From contig NZ_JADZGI010000004.1 in NCBI RefSeq assembly GCF_015865035.1, positions 186,001 to 250,000 on the forward strand: DNA of 64,000 nucleotides, read 5' to 3'. Source of the stretch: Novosphingobium aureum. GTDB taxonomy: Bacteria > Pseudomonadota > Alphaproteobacteria > Sphingomonadales > Sphingomonadaceae. The notes under the pieces are model-generated. The model saw only the letters and a list, made by a program, of their open reading frames with translations, searched no databases and was not told where the DNA came from. This document shows, one piece after another, positions 1 to 9,447 of the stretch. The position numbers and the translations under genes were made by a program. Every line of letters starts with the position of its first letter. The first letter of the stretch is position 1.

Positions 1-139
1 CCGGCTTTTCCTCGGGGTAGTGCTCGTCCGAGCCCATGGTGAAGCGTCCGCCGGGGACCCAGACCATGCCTTCGATTTGGCTGTCGCTGGCGGTTTCACG
101 CTCGGCGGCGCAAGTGTCGGCGTTCGGGGTCTCGGCCAT
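1..139 (-). CDS. Formylglycine-generating enzyme (sulfatase-modifying factor) family, N-terminal fragment
   Basis: Only the first 46 codons lie in the window; the gene continues past base 1. Translation from the ATG at 139 gives a short polar leader and then MVWVPGGRFTMGSD followed by EHYPEEKP. This is the conserved opening of the FGE-sulfatase fold (PF03781). Family members oxidise the cysteine of a CxPxR or CxAxR motif in sulfatases to formylglycine. The neighbouring arylsulfatase carries such a motif (CTAGR), so this is plausibly its dedicated maturase, transcribed in the same direction. No Sec signal is seen in the visible part, which fits cytoplasmic action before export. Some family members are not sulfatase maturases, so the exact role is inferred from position. 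Confidence 0.8.
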   Translation of the reverse strand, partial: MAETPNADTCAAERETASDSQIEGMVWVPGGRFTMGSDEHYPEEKP

Positions 140-333
140 GCATAATCCTCTTCGCGCGAGAGCACTGCGGCTCCCAGTCTCGAGAGGCATAGCATAGATG
201 CGCGCGAAGGCACCGATATCGGAAATAACCCCGAGACCGGCGATGATCATGGGACACGGGGGCTGATCGAGTCCGGCGTCCTGTCAGCCGCAGGCGCGGC
301 CGAGCCGGTACCCCCTCGTCAGCTAACCTTTTG

Positions 334-633
334 TCAGCCGCCGCCGAAGCGGCGCATCGCGTCGTAGGCGCGCTTCACGCTCAGGATCGGCTTGGCACAG
401 GCCTCGTGATAGGTCCCGTTGAGCGCCTGCAGGCGCGTGTCTTCGTGGCGCTCGAAGCGCACTTGTGCCTGCTTCTGGCCCTGCGCGATGATCTGGCGGC
501 AACTGCGGCATTCGGGAACCCACGGCTCTCCGCCCCCGCCGTAGGGGGTGCTATTGTCGATGAACACGGTGTTTGCGACCCGTCTCTTATGGTCGGCGGC
601 CTCGCCACCGCGGCGCTGCCTTGCCGATGACAT
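334..633 (-). CDS. Small CxxC/HxxC protein of unknown function
   Basis: This 99-residue frame has no recognised family. Its centre holds CRSC (about residues 43-46) and its C-terminal half holds HEAC (about 76-79), a spacing that could bind one zinc ion, in a polar and otherwise soluble sequence. It lies between the FGE-like gene and the arylsulfatase on the same strand. No clear Shine-Dalgarno precedes the ATG at 633, so the first 20 or so Arg-rich residues may not be translated. The Cys/His pattern and orientation favour a real gene, but it could be a chance frame. Confidence 0.45.
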   Translation of the reverse strand: MSSARQRRGGEAADHKRRVANTVFIDNSTPYGGGGEPWVPECRSCRQIIAQGQKQAQVRFERHEDTRLQALNGTYHEACAKPILSVKRAYDAMRRFGGG

Positions 634-735
634 TTTTATGGCAGGCGTTTGTGCACTGCGTCAAATGGCAAGAATCCGGGCTTTTTGGGCACTTGGAATT
701 TTTCTGACAGACGAGGTCTGTGCACCCGAAACAAG

Positions 736-769
736 AAGCCGCCCCGGTTCGAGGGCGCCGGGACGGCTT
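736..769 (-). terminator. Hairpin terminator of the arylsulfatase gene
   Basis: On the minus strand the arms AAGCCG and CGGCTT enclose further complementary CCCGG/CCGGG bases, and the transcript then runs into CTTGTTT. It sits about 50 bases beyond the sulfatase stop codon. Confidence 0.6.
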
Positions 770-818
770 CGACCAGCCGACAGGGGGCTGGCGTGTCGGC
801 GGTTTATCGCCGGGCGCG

Positions 819-2324
819 TCAGCGCTGGGCGGTCTGGGCCTTCTCCATCTTCTCCATGACCTGGTCGATCGAGAAGCTGGCAGCCTTCTGGCGCGGGGGG
901 AACTCGCCGAAGGTGCCGAGGAAGTCGGCGATCAGCGATTGTGCCGGGACCAGCAGGTAGGTGTGGTCGAGCAGCCAGTCATAGTAGGTGTTCGAGGTGC
1001 GGTCCGCGCGCTCGTAGGGATCGGTCTTCAGGTTGAAGATCTTGGGCACGCGCAGTTCGACGAAGGGTTCGGCCCAGATCTGCATCGTGCCGGTGCAGCG
1101 CTGTTCGAGGAACACCATCTTCCAGTTGTCGTAGCGCAGCGCGACGACATCGGCATCGTCGTTGAAGTAGATGAAGCCCGGGCGCGGGCTCTTGTCGGTC
1201 TTGCCGGTCAGGAACCCGGTCAGGTCCCAGCCGTCGAGATGGACCTTGTACTTGTGTCCGTCGAACGTCGCCCCTTCCTTGAGCGTGCTCTTGACGTCGC
1301 CCGCGCCTGCCATGTTGGCGAAGGTCGGGAACCAGTCGAGGTGGGAGACGATGCCGTTGCACACCGAGCCTGCCTCGATCTGGCCGGGCCAGCGCACCAT
1401 GCACGGCACGCGGTAGGCGCCTTCCCAGTTGGTGTTCTTCTCCGAGCGGAACGGGGTGGTGCCGGCGTCGGGCCAGGAGTTCTGGTGCGGGCCGTTGTCG
1501 GTCGAATACATCGTGAAGGTGTTGTCGGCCACGCCGAGTTCGTCGATGTAGTCGAGCATCTCGCCGATGCAGTCGTCATGGTAGATCATGACGTCATGGT
1601 ACTCGGACTGCCAGCGGCCCGACTTGCCCTTGTATTCGGGTTTCACGTGCGTGCGGAAATGCATGTGCGTGGTGTTGAACCACACGAAGAAGGGTTCGTC
1701 GGCATCGACCGCTTCCTTGATGAAACGCTTGGCTTCCTTGAGGAATTCCTCGTCGGCGGTTTCCATGCGCTTCTTGGTCAGCGGGCCGGTGTTCTCGATC
1801 TTCTGGCCGCCTTTGCCGTCGGCCCAGCAGTGCAGCACGCCGCGCGGACCGTAGTTCTTCTTGAAGTCGGGGAAGTCGCTTGCTGGCGGGTAGTCGGGAA
1901 GCTCGGGCTCCTCCTCGGCGTTGAGATGGTAGAGGTTGCCGAAGAACTCGTCGAAGCCGTGCATCGTGGGCAAGTGCTCGTCGCGGTCGCCCAGGTGGTT
2001 CTTGCCGAACTGGCCGGTGCGGTAACCCTGGTTCTTGAGCATGCGCGCGATCGTCGGGTCTTCGGGGCGCATGCCAAGGTCCGCGCCGGGCAGGCCGACC
2101 TTGGTCATGCCGGTGCGCATCCCCGCCTGGCCCATGATGAACGCCGCGCGCCCTGCGGTGCAGCTCTGCTCGGCGTAATAGTCGGTGAAGAGCACGCCTT
2201 CCTTGGCGATGCGATCGATGTTGGGCGTCTTGTAGCCCATCACTCCGTGCGAATAGCAGCTCAGGTTGTGCTGCCCGATGTCGTCTCCCCACAGGATGAG
2301 GATGTTCGGCTTCTTCGATGCCAT
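819..2324 (-). CDS. Arylsulfatase (type I, formylglycine-dependent)
   Basis: This 501-residue alkaline-phosphatase-superfamily sulfatase hydrolyses sulfate esters. Metal ligands sit in NILILWGDD (D14, D15). The maturation site is CTAGR, with Cys55 to be converted to formylglycine; it is the CxAxR variant of CxPxR. GKNHLGD and STDNGPH motifs follow in the expected order. There is no obvious signal peptide, so a cytoplasmic enzyme is likely. The start is placed at the ATG at 2324 because GGAGA lies about 6 bases before it; the ATG two codons upstream (2330) has no room for a Shine-Dalgarno. The FGE-like gene nearby supports a functional sulfatase pair. The substrate cannot be read from sequence. 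Confidence 0.93.
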   Translation of the reverse strand: MASKKPNILILWGDDIGQHNLSCYSHGVMGYKTPNIDRIAKEGVLFTDYYAEQSCTAGRAAFIMGQAGMRTGMTKVGLPGADLGMRPEDPTIARMLKNQGYRTGQFGKNHLGDRDEHLPTMHGFDEFFGNLYHLNAEEEPELPDYPPASDFPDFKKNYGPRGVLHCWADGKGGQKIENTGPLTKKRMETADEEFLKEAKRFIKEAVDADEPFFVWFNTTHMHFRTHVKPEYKGKSGRWQSEYHDVMIYHDDCIGEMLDYIDELGVADNTFTMYSTDNGPHQNSWPDAGTTPFRSEKNTNWEGAYRVPCMVRWPGQIEAGSVCNGIVSHLDWFPTFANMAGAGDVKSTLKEGATFDGHKYKVHLDGWDLTGFLTGKTDKSPRPGFIYFNDDADVVALRYDNWKMVFLEQRCTGTMQIWAEPFVELRVPKIFNLKTDPYERADRTSNTYYDWLLDHTYLLVPAQSLIADFLGTFGEFPPRQKAASFSIDQVMEKMEKAQTAQR

Positions 2325-2330
2325 TATCAT

Positions 2331-2682
2331 TCTCCGTGCGAGCGCGAGCTGGACAGGAGTGTGCGCGAGGTTGGCCGGGGGCTGTCCGGCAAGTGTCGGT
2401 GCAAGGTGCCTGCGCCAGATCGGCGTTCGGGTTGCGGTATCCTTGGTGGCGTTCCCTGAACCGCGCAGGCTCTGCGGGAACGCGGCAAGCAGAGCAGCGA
2501 CTTGCGATTCGCCCTATCGGCAATAACCCCGGATAAGCGCAGCAAGCCTGCCCATGGCGGACTAGGGCAAAGAGCCACCCGCGCCCTCGGGGATATCCCC
2601 GATGGTCCCTTCAACCCCACCGCCTAGGCTGGGTCGGACCGGCACTGCCTTTGCGCAGGGCAGCAAAGCGGGGCATGGCTGA
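2331..2682. other. Intergenic region between divergent genes
   Basis: This gap of about 350 bases must hold the promoters of the leftward sulfatase and the rightward barrel protein. I see no convincing RNA gene, repeat or operator in it. Open frames here lack Shine-Dalgarno sequences and family features. Confidence 0.5.
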
Positions 2683-3909
2683 ATGAGAATTGCGATGAAT
2701 CTGCACGCCCCCTTGCAGTTCGGCATGCTGGCCCTTGGCTGTGCTGCGGGCGCCGCACCGCTTGCGGCGCAGGTACAGGATGCCGCAGGCGAACCGCCAG
2801 CTCCGGTGATCACTGCCGTTCCCCCCGCGTCCGAGCCGCAAGCCAAGCGCGAATCGCATTTCCACGACATCCTGTTCGACGACGTCGACGGCAAGTTCGA
2901 TGTCTCCGAGGCTCTTGCCGAAGGCGGCTTCACCCCGGTCCCGATCATCATCACCGAGCCCGCGGTCGATGGCGGCTTCGGCCTGATGGCGCAGTTCGTG
3001 ACCATCCCCGAGGACAATCCGCGCCTCGCTACCCGGCGCATCGTCGGTGCGCTCAAGACAGGCAACGGCTCCTACGGTGTGGGGTACCTGCAGTCGGGCT
3101 TCATCGAGGATGGCAAGATCCGCTATCGCTTCGGCGCGGCACACGGCAAGATCACCCTGACCAGCTACCCCAGGTTTCTGCCCGGCGGACTGCGCTATAC
3201 CAATCGCTACGATTTCGCGGTGGTCGGCTCGGCGCGGGTGGTGCTGGGCGATGGGCCATGGTCGGTCGGTCCCCTGATCGATTTTCGCCAGATCCGCTCG
3301 AAGCTCGACTTCGAGGACCCGCCGATCCAGCTGCCCTTCGATTTCAATCGCAAGCTCAACACGGGCGCATTCGGCGTCGGCCTGCATTACGACACGCGTG
3401 ACAACGTGATGACCCCGCGCAATGGCCTCAACGCCTATGTCGAGGCCAAGTACACCACCGATTTCCTTGGCTCGGACCGCGAATTCCAGGGCTACAAGGC
3501 CCATGCCTATGCCTTCCGCTCGCTTGACCCCAAGTGGCATCTGGGCATGAAGGTCGAAGTCGATGCCGAGCGTGGCGACTATCCCTCCTACTTTGCCCCG
3601 GCGATCAACCTGCGCGGGGTGCAGGCGAGCCGCTTCCAGGGCGCGAGCGTGGTCAGCAGCGAGTTCGAGGTCAGTCACGAGATCGCCGACAGGTGGTCGC
3701 TCGTGGCCTTTGCCGGGGTCGGTGCAACCGATCCGGGCAGAAGCCGCGTGTTCGGCGCATCGGGCGCGAAGTTCGCTGGCGGCGGCGGGTTTCGCTATCG
3801 CCTTGCCCGCCTGATCGGCCTCGATGCAGGGCTCGACCTCGCTTACGGGCCCGACGGCGCGGTGTTCTACCTGCAGTTCGGCCATGCCTGGGCCAGCGGG
3901 ATGGACTGA
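2683..3909 (+). CDS. BamA/TamA-like (Omp85/D15) outer-membrane barrel protein
   Basis: This 408-residue protein has a signal peptide (about residues 1-28, ending LAAQ) and a variable Pro-rich stretch. The rest is a run of amphipathic beta strands with the features of surface-antigen D15 barrels: GVGLHYDTRDNVMTPRNG in the middle and a C-terminal strand ending in FGHAWASGMD. BamA and TamA have N-terminal POTRA domains; this protein is too short for them, so it is a barrel-only relative. Such proteins may form pores or anchor lipids in the outer membrane, but no function is established. It is followed by another outer-membrane protein on the same strand. Confidence 0.8.
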   Translation: MRIAMNLHAPLQFGMLALGCAAGAAPLAAQVQDAAGEPPAPVITAVPPASEPQAKRESHFHDILFDDVDGKFDVSEALAEGGFTPVPIIITEPAVDGGFGLMAQFVTIPEDNPRLATRRIVGALKTGNGSYGVGYLQSGFIEDGKIRYRFGAAHGKITLTSYPRFLPGGLRYTNRYDFAVVGSARVVLGDGPWSVGPLIDFRQIRSKLDFEDPPIQLPFDFNRKLNTGAFGVGLHYDTRDNVMTPRNGLNAYVEAKYTTDFLGSDREFQGYKAHAYAFRSLDPKWHLGMKVEVDAERGDYPSYFAPAINLRGVQASRFQGASVVSSEFEVSHEIADRWSLVAFAGVGATDPGRSRVFGASGAKFAGGGGFRYRLARLIGLDAGLDLAYGPDGAVFYLQFGHAWASGMD

Positions 3910-4030
3910 GGGGAAAGGCCGCGAACAGTTACCTGCACGGGGTTTCTCTCGGGGTTTGTGCCGATGGCGAGGCGCGGGTCATGCGCCATGATGCAGCTTT
4001 GCCGTCTTGTCTCGAATTCGAGGACGACCC

Positions 4031-4936
4031 TTGCCGATATCGCGCCAAAGCCCGACTGCCTTCATTGTCTATGCCTTGTGCCTATCCTCGAGCGTAGAGG
4101 CGCGGGCGCAACCGGCCACCGGCGGGCTTCCGCCGGGTCTCGAGGCCATGCTGCGCGAGGCGCACCGCGCCGAGCGCGACACCGTCGAGAACATCGCCAA
4201 GCGGCTATATCCCGCCTACCGCCAGGAGATCGACGATCTCATCGATGACATCGACGATGCCGAGAAGGCGCGGGTGGCGCACGAGAAAGTGCTGCGCGGC
4301 TGGCACGGCGAGGTTTCGGCAGGGGCGAGCTGGGCGACCGGCAATACCCGATCACGGGGCGTAAACCTGACGCTCGACGTCGAGCGCAAGACCCCCAACC
4401 AGGAACACCGCGTGACCGGCTACCTCGATCTCGCCAGCCAGAACGGGGTCAGCAACACCGAACGCTGGGCGCTGGGCTACCGCCTGCGCCGCGACTTCGG
4501 GGATTCGCCGTGGTTCGCGCTGGGCTCGCTCCAGTACGAGCGCGATCGCTTCCAAGGCATTGCGCGCCGTTTCACCGAGATGATCGGGGGCGGATATCAG
4601 GTCATCGATACCGACGCGCTCGATCTCGAGGTCTCGCTCGGCCCCGCGATGCGCCAGACCCGCTTCATCGACATGGACAACGAGAACCGTTTCGGCTGGG
4701 CGGCGGGCGCCGAACTCGAATACGAATTGACCGACACGCTGAAATTCAAGGAAACCTTCAATGCGGTCCTCGATGAGGGCAATTCCTCCTTCATCTCCGT
4801 CACCGCGTTGACGAGCAATATCTACGGCCGCATATCCGGGCGAGTATCCTTTACCGCCGATTATGAATCCGATCCCTCGCAAGGCGCACAGAACCTCGAC
4901 ACGCGCGGGCAGGTCGGTATCGAACTGGAGTTGTAG
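4031..4936 (+). CDS. DUF481 (YdiY-like) outer-membrane protein
   Basis: The C-terminal two thirds match the DUF481 salt-stress-induced outer-membrane family: GWHGEVSAGASWATGNT begins the barrel, and alternating strands run to VGIELEL at the C-terminus. Between signal and barrel is a charged helical stretch rich in Asp and Glu. I place the start at the TTG at 4031, where GAGGA lies 6 bases upstream and the product begins with a short signal peptide ending VEARA. A TTG at 4007 is possible but gives a poor leader. It ends 10 bases before the membrane NTPase gene and may belong to that transcript, which would fit an envelope or osmotic role. Confidence 0.8.
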   Translation: MPISRQSPTAFIVYALCLSSSVEARAQPATGGLPPGLEAMLREAHRAERDTVENIAKRLYPAYRQEIDDLIDDIDDAEKARVAHEKVLRGWHGEVSAGASWATGNTRSRGVNLTLDVERKTPNQEHRVTGYLDLASQNGVSNTERWALGYRLRRDFGDSPWFALGSLQYERDRFQGIARRFTEMIGGGYQVIDTDALDLEVSLGPAMRQTRFIDMDNENRFGWAAGAELEYELTDTLKFKETFNAVLDEGNSSFISVTALTSNIYGRISGRVSFTADYESDPSQGAQNLDTRGQVGIELEL

Positions 4937-4946
4937 CGCAGGCACC

Positions 4947-7900
4947 ATGATCAAGCACCGAGCCTTATGGTCCCTAGCGGCCCCATGGTGTGCGATACTG
5001 CTGGCCGGCTTACTCGCCTTCGCGCTCCTGCTGGCCCCCTTGCCGCTTGCTCCTGCGCAGGCGCAGGAAAGCGCGGGCAAGCAAAGTGGTGAAGCCAGTT
5101 CCAACGGTACCGCCGGGGCCTCGGCTGGAGCCTATGTCGCTCCGCTCTCGGTGCAGGACAAGACGGCCTATATCCGCAAGCTGATCGATGGCGAACTCGA
5201 CGCCGGCATTACCCCCGATGCACTGTTCGCCTGGTCGCTGCGCTACCGCGACGTCGCGCGTGCCAATGTGGTCGAGGAGCTGGTCGAGGACGATGCCTTC
5301 TATGCGCGCGCCTCGCAGGACCCTGCCCAGCTGGAGACTTTGCGGCCGCAGGAGGCCCGCCTTGCGCTTGCGCAGGCGGCGTTCCTGCGTCTGCCCGCCG
5401 CGCGTCGCAAGGCACTCCTCAGCGAACAGCGCGCGCGCAACGCAAAGGCTGCGAGCGATGCATCGCGGGCAAGCGACGAGGAGCGGGCGCTCGGTGCCCT
5501 GCAAGCGCAGATCGCCTCGCTCGAAACGTTCTTGAAGGGCGACCCCGATCCCAACGGCGGCGGCACCCGCTTCTGGATCGAGGGGGCCGAGCCCGAGCAA
5601 TTGGGCGAGGTGATCAGCAAGACTGCGGCGGCCGGGGGTGAGAGTGCAAAGCAGCTGCGCGAGGCGATCCGCCAGCGTGACGAACTGCTGGGCAAGGTGC
5701 TGGCGCTGCCCGACAGCGAACTGCAGGCGCTCGAGGATCGCCGCCGGCTGATGCAGCAAAGCGGGCAGGAAATCGCGGCCGCCGAGGATTCGCTGCGCGA
5801 TGCCACCAACGCGCGCGAGCAGGCCCAGTTCGCCGCGCGCACCGCCTCGACCGCCAGCGCCCGGCTGACCGCCGCGGAGCGCGCGCGCCTGCTCGCGGTC
5901 CAGCAGAAGCAGGCAGAGTATCGCAGCGCGCTTGCCAAGGCTTCGGACGAGCCCAGCCAGATTCTCGACGCCGCGCTCAAGTGGCGCGCCCGGGTCAGCG
6001 AGGTTTCCCGCGCCGACCTCGGCGACGACCAGCGTGAGCAACGCGCGGACGCGCTCTATCGCGAGATCGTCGCGCAGCTCAAGACGGTACGCCAGGCGCT
6101 TTCCGACGAGCTCTCGCAGCGCACCTCGAGCGGTTTCGCCGATGCCATGCCCGGCCCGCTCGACCCTGCGATCACCGACAGTCTGCCCGGTGCCCGCCAG
6201 CTCCAGGCACTGCGCGATCAGCTGGTCGAGCAGGCCGGAGTGCTGGCAAGCACCCGCGCCGAGCAGATGTGGAAGCGGCGCAAGGCGCACAAGGACGCGA
6301 TGGTCACGCTCAACGACGCGCGTCTCGCGCTGATCGGCGAGCTGTCTCCGGGACTGCGTCGGCAGGTGCTGGGCTTCGGCGGTGAAGGTACCGCGCAGGT
6401 GCTGCGCGAATTCAAACAGATCGCGCTGGTCGTGCGTTACAACATCCAGTCCTATGACCGCCAGCTGCGCGAGGTCGCCCGCTCGCTGCTCAGTCCCTCG
6501 CCAGCCTTCATCGTCGCACTGGTCGAGCTTGCGCTGGCGATCTTGCTGTTCCGGCTCTGGCGTCAGGGGGGCGGCGCGTTTCTCGCGCGGACCGAGGCGC
6601 TGGCCCGCGCGCGGCGACCGCAGACCTTGTGGAGCGGACTCGAGGCGCGCGCGCTGCATCACTTGCGACACATCAAGCAGCCGCTCGACTGGTTCGTCTT
6701 TATCGGCGTGTTGCGCTGGGTTCTGCCCGATGAGCTCAACCTGCCCGGGGTCGGGCTGGCCTGGATGCTGCTCACCTGGCTGTTCGGCGCTGCCGCGCTG
6801 CTGCGCCTGATTGATTCCATCGCGGGCGGAGGACGCAAGAGCGATCCGCGTGCCGCGCTGCGCTGGCGTTCGCTGCGGCTCGTCGGTGGCACCTTCGTCG
6901 TTATCGCGCTGATCCTGCGCCTCACTGCGGTCAGCGTGGGGCGCGGGGGTATCTATAGCTGGGTGCTGAGCGGATGCTGGCTGGTGGTTCCGCCGGTGCT
7001 GATCGTCCTGTCGCACTGGTGGCGCGAGCGGATCGTCGCGCTGACGCGGGAAGGCGCGGGCAAGAGCACGCTGCTTAACTGGGTGGCGCGCGATCCGGGA
7101 GGCTTCTTCGGCACGGTCGGACGCCTGCTGGCAGGCGCGGTACTGCTCGGGCGCGGCCTCGTGGCGGTGATCATGCGCCAGGTGCGCAATATCTCGCTGA
7201 TCCGCGACATCTACGGCCAGCGCTCGCGTCGGCAGGCCGCGCACCAGGCTGCCGAGGACCTTGCCAGCGGTCTCTATCGTCCGCTCGACGAGGCCATCAT
7301 GGAGATCCTTGCCCCGCATCGCCTGCCATCGAGCGCCGACGGGGTGCTGAGCTGGCCCGGCGACCTGCACTTGCGCGTGCCCGAGCCGGGAACCGTGACC
7401 GCGTTGCTCGGCAATCGCGGCCATGGCAAGAGCGCCTTGCTCAACGCGCTGGAGCGGCGCCTGCCAGAAGGCACGCGCGCCATCCGCATCGGAGCGGACG
7501 AGGCTGGCCTTGCCCGCATCCTGGGTGCGCTAGGCGAGGCGCTGGGACTGGAGCGGGGCGAGCGGCACGAGGCCGGGGCGGTGCTTGCCGCCATGGCCGA
7601 GGCCGATGTTCCGCTGTTCATCGCGATCGACGATCTGCAACGCCTCGTCGTCCCGGCGATTGGCGGGCTCGAGGACTTCGATGCGACCATCGACTTCATC
7701 CGCCGGGCTCCGCCGCAGGTGAGCTGGGTTCTGGCACTGGGCCGCCCGGCATGGGACTTTCTCCTGCGTGCACGCCACGATCGGCTCATCTTCGATGCCG
7801 TGCTGCGCCTCCCGCGCTGGACGGCTGCGGGACTGCGCGCACTGGTCGAGGCGCGCAACCGCGAGGCCGGGATTGAGCCAGACTTCAGCGAGATCCACGA

Positions 7901-8345
7901 AGACAGCGCCTTCCTGTTCGATGCCGAAGTACCTGCCGACGAGCGGCGCAAGCGCGGCTATTACGCCCGGTTGCGTGAATATTCGGGCGGCAATCCTGCG
8001 GTCGCGCTGGAATTCTGGCGCCGTTCGCTGCTGGTCGAGAATGCGACCGGCCGCCATGTCGTGCGCAGCTTTGCGACACCCGACGTGGCCAAGCTGTCCG
8101 AAATGCCCGATGCCACGCTCTTTGTGCTGCGCACCATCATCCTGATGGACAAGAGCGATGCACGCGCCATTGCGCGCAGTACCGATCTCTCGCCGGTGGT
8201 GATCGCCGACGTGCTGCGCGGGTTGGTGGGCATGGGCATCGTCATCCCCTTCGAAAGCGGTTACCGGGTGACCTTGCGCTGGTGGCGCGAGGTGATCGAT
8301 CTGCTGGTGCGCCGCAATCTCGTCATGCCGGAGAGCGATGCATGA
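4947..8345 (+). CDS. Large membrane P-loop NTPase with periplasmic coiled coil, MscS-linked
   Basis: From the ATG at 4947 the product is 1132 residues. It has a signal or membrane segment at about 10-38. A long Ala/Arg/Gln/Glu-rich helical region at about 110-500, probably periplasmic coiled coil, follows. Several membrane segments lie between about 518 and 745. The C-terminal soluble domain has Walker A GNRGHGKSAL (822-831) and Walker B LFIAIDD (890-896), followed by a probable helical lid and winged-helix tail. I do not recognise a named family; the layout resembles the N-terminal part of MscK-type channels with an NTPase in place of the pore. Its stop overlaps the start of the MscS gene by 4 bases, so the products are probably made together. 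A KAP- or STAND-like regulator of the channel is the best guess. Confidence 0.75.
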   Translation: MIKHRALWSLAAPWCAILLAGLLAFALLLAPLPLAPAQAQESAGKQSGEASSNGTAGASAGAYVAPLSVQDKTAYIRKLIDGELDAGITPDALFAWSLRYRDVARANVVEELVEDDAFYARASQDPAQLETLRPQEARLALAQAAFLRLPAARRKALLSEQRARNAKAASDASRASDEERALGALQAQIASLETFLKGDPDPNGGGTRFWIEGAEPEQLGEVISKTAAAGGESAKQLREAIRQRDELLGKVLALPDSELQALEDRRRLMQQSGQEIAAAEDSLRDATNAREQAQFAARTASTASARLTAAERARLLAVQQKQAEYRSALAKASDEPSQILDAALKWRARVSEVSRADLGDDQREQRADALYREIVAQLKTVRQALSDELSQRTSSGFADAMPGPLDPAITDSLPGARQLQALRDQLVEQAGVLASTRAEQMWKRRKAHKDAMVTLNDARLALIGELSPGLRRQVLGFGGEGTAQVLREFKQIALVVRYNIQSYDRQLREVARSLLSPSPAFIVALVELALAILLFRLWRQGGGAFLARTEALARARRPQTLWSGLEARALHHLRHIKQPLDWFVFIGVLRWVLPDELNLPGVGLAWMLLTWLFGAAALLRLIDSIAGGGRKSDPRAALRWRSLRLVGGTFVVIALILRLTAVSVGRGGIYSWVLSGCWLVVPPVLIVLSHWWRERIVALTREGAGKSTLLNWVARDPGGFFGTVGRLLAGAVLLGRGLVAVIMRQVRNISLIRDIYGQRSRRQAAHQAAEDLASGLYRPLDEAIMEILAPHRLPSSADGVLSWPGDLHLRVPEPGTVTALLGNRGHGKSALLNALERRLPEGTRAIRIGADEAGLARILGALGEALGLERGERHEAGAVLAAMAEADVPLFIAIDDLQRLVVPAIGGLEDFDATIDFIRRAPPQVSWVLALGRPAWDFLLRARHDRLIFDAVLRLPRWTAAGLRALVEARNREAGIEPDFSEIHEDSAFLFDAEVPADERRKRGYYARLREYSGGNPAVALEFWRRSLLVENATGRHVVRSFATPDVAKLSEMPDATLFVLRTIILMDKSDARAIARSTDLSPVVIADVLRGLVGMGIVIPFESGYRVTLRWWREVIDLLVRRNLVMPESDA

Positions 8346-9322
8346 TCACGTCCTTGCGCCAGGCCCGCGTGCTGCGTTTCACTGGTCTGCTTGCCTCGCT
8401 GGTCCTCGCCGCGAGCGCGGGGCCGGCCTTCGCGCAACTGCCCGAGAAGCTCGACCCCGGGGTCGTGGCCAAGCTCGGCGATATCGTGCGCTGGAGCGGG
8501 GTGGTCACCTCGCTTTTCGTCATGGCCGGGGCCTGGATGCTGCTGCGCATTCTCAACCGCACGGTCATGGCGTTCAGCTCGGATTTCTCGACCCGTCGCC
8601 TGACGCTTCAGAAGCTCAACACGATCCTGCAATTCGTGATCTACGTGATCACGACGATCGTCGTCGTGCTGCTCTCGTTCCGCATCGACGAGACGGTTCT
8701 GGCGCTGATCGGCGGTACCGCCGCGGTCGCGGTGGGCTTTGCGATGAAGGACCTCGTCGCCTCCTTCATCGCCGGGATCATCGTGATGATCGACAGGCCT
8801 TTTCAGGTCGGCGACCGCGTGTCGTTCGGCGGCGAATACGGCGACATCACCGCGATCGGCCTGCGCTCGGTGCGCATGCAGACGCTCGACGACAACACCA
8901 TCACGATCCCCAACAGCAAGTTCCTCACCGAGATGTCCTCCTCGGGCAATTACGGTGCGCTCGACATGCAGGTGGCGATGGATTTCATCGTGAGTGCGGG
9001 AGACGATTTCGACGCGGCGCGCGAGATCATCACCGAGGCCGCGCTATCCAGCCGCTACGTCTATCTCTCCAAGCCGATCGTGGTGCTCGTGACGCAGTGG
9101 CATACCGACTACCTCGTCGGCGTGCGGCTGCGGCTCAAGGCCTATGTCCTCGACACAAGGCACGAGAAGGCCTTCGAGACCGACGTCAACCTGCGCGTAC
9201 TGCGCAGCTTTCGCGAGCATGGCATCGGTGGCCCGAGCGTGCCGCTGGCCGGGGCTGGCGGGCCCGGGGCCAGCCCCTTCGCAGGGCTTGCCGAGGCTGA
9301 CCGGACCAAAGCCGCAGACTGA
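8342..9322 (+). CDS. MscS-family mechanosensitive channel
   Basis: This 326-residue protein has a cleavable signal (about 1-31, AFAQ). Membrane helices lie at about 50-70 and 93-114, and a Gly/Ala-rich pore helix at about 120-149 (ALIGGTAAVAVGFAMKD). The cytoplasmic MscS beta domain starts at DRPFQVGDRV and includes LDDNTITIPNSKFL. MscS channels open under membrane tension to release solutes. The ATG overlaps the NTPase stop (ATGA), indicating translational coupling. The length is close to E. coli MscS, but the signal peptide suggests an extra periplasmic N-terminus. The paired NTPase may gate or assemble the pore; this is inference. Confidence 0.93.
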   Translation: MITSLRQARVLRFTGLLASLVLAASAGPAFAQLPEKLDPGVVAKLGDIVRWSGVVTSLFVMAGAWMLLRILNRTVMAFSSDFSTRRLTLQKLNTILQFVIYVITTIVVVLLSFRIDETVLALIGGTAAVAVGFAMKDLVASFIAGIIVMIDRPFQVGDRVSFGGEYGDITAIGLRSVRMQTLDDNTITIPNSKFLTEMSSSGNYGALDMQVAMDFIVSAGDDFDAAREIITEAALSSRYVYLSKPIVVLVTQWHTDYLVGVRLRLKAYVLDTRHEKAFETDVNLRVLRSFREHGIGGPSVPLAGAGGPGASPFAGLAEADRTKAAD

Positions 9323-9447
9323 TCCACGCGCTCGGTTGCTCCCGGCAGCAACCCTAGGGAAAAGCCCTATGGTCGTGGGTGTCGTCCGACGGCACCTTGG
9401 TGCGCGTATCGAGGCGGCGTGGCGTCGCCCGTCGTGGAGGGTCGGCC

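Noticed and set aside
7050..7073. Second P-loop-like GAGKST in the membrane NTPase
   Set aside because: The G-x4-GK spacing is incomplete and it lies in a loop between membrane segments. The real Walker A is at residues 822-831.
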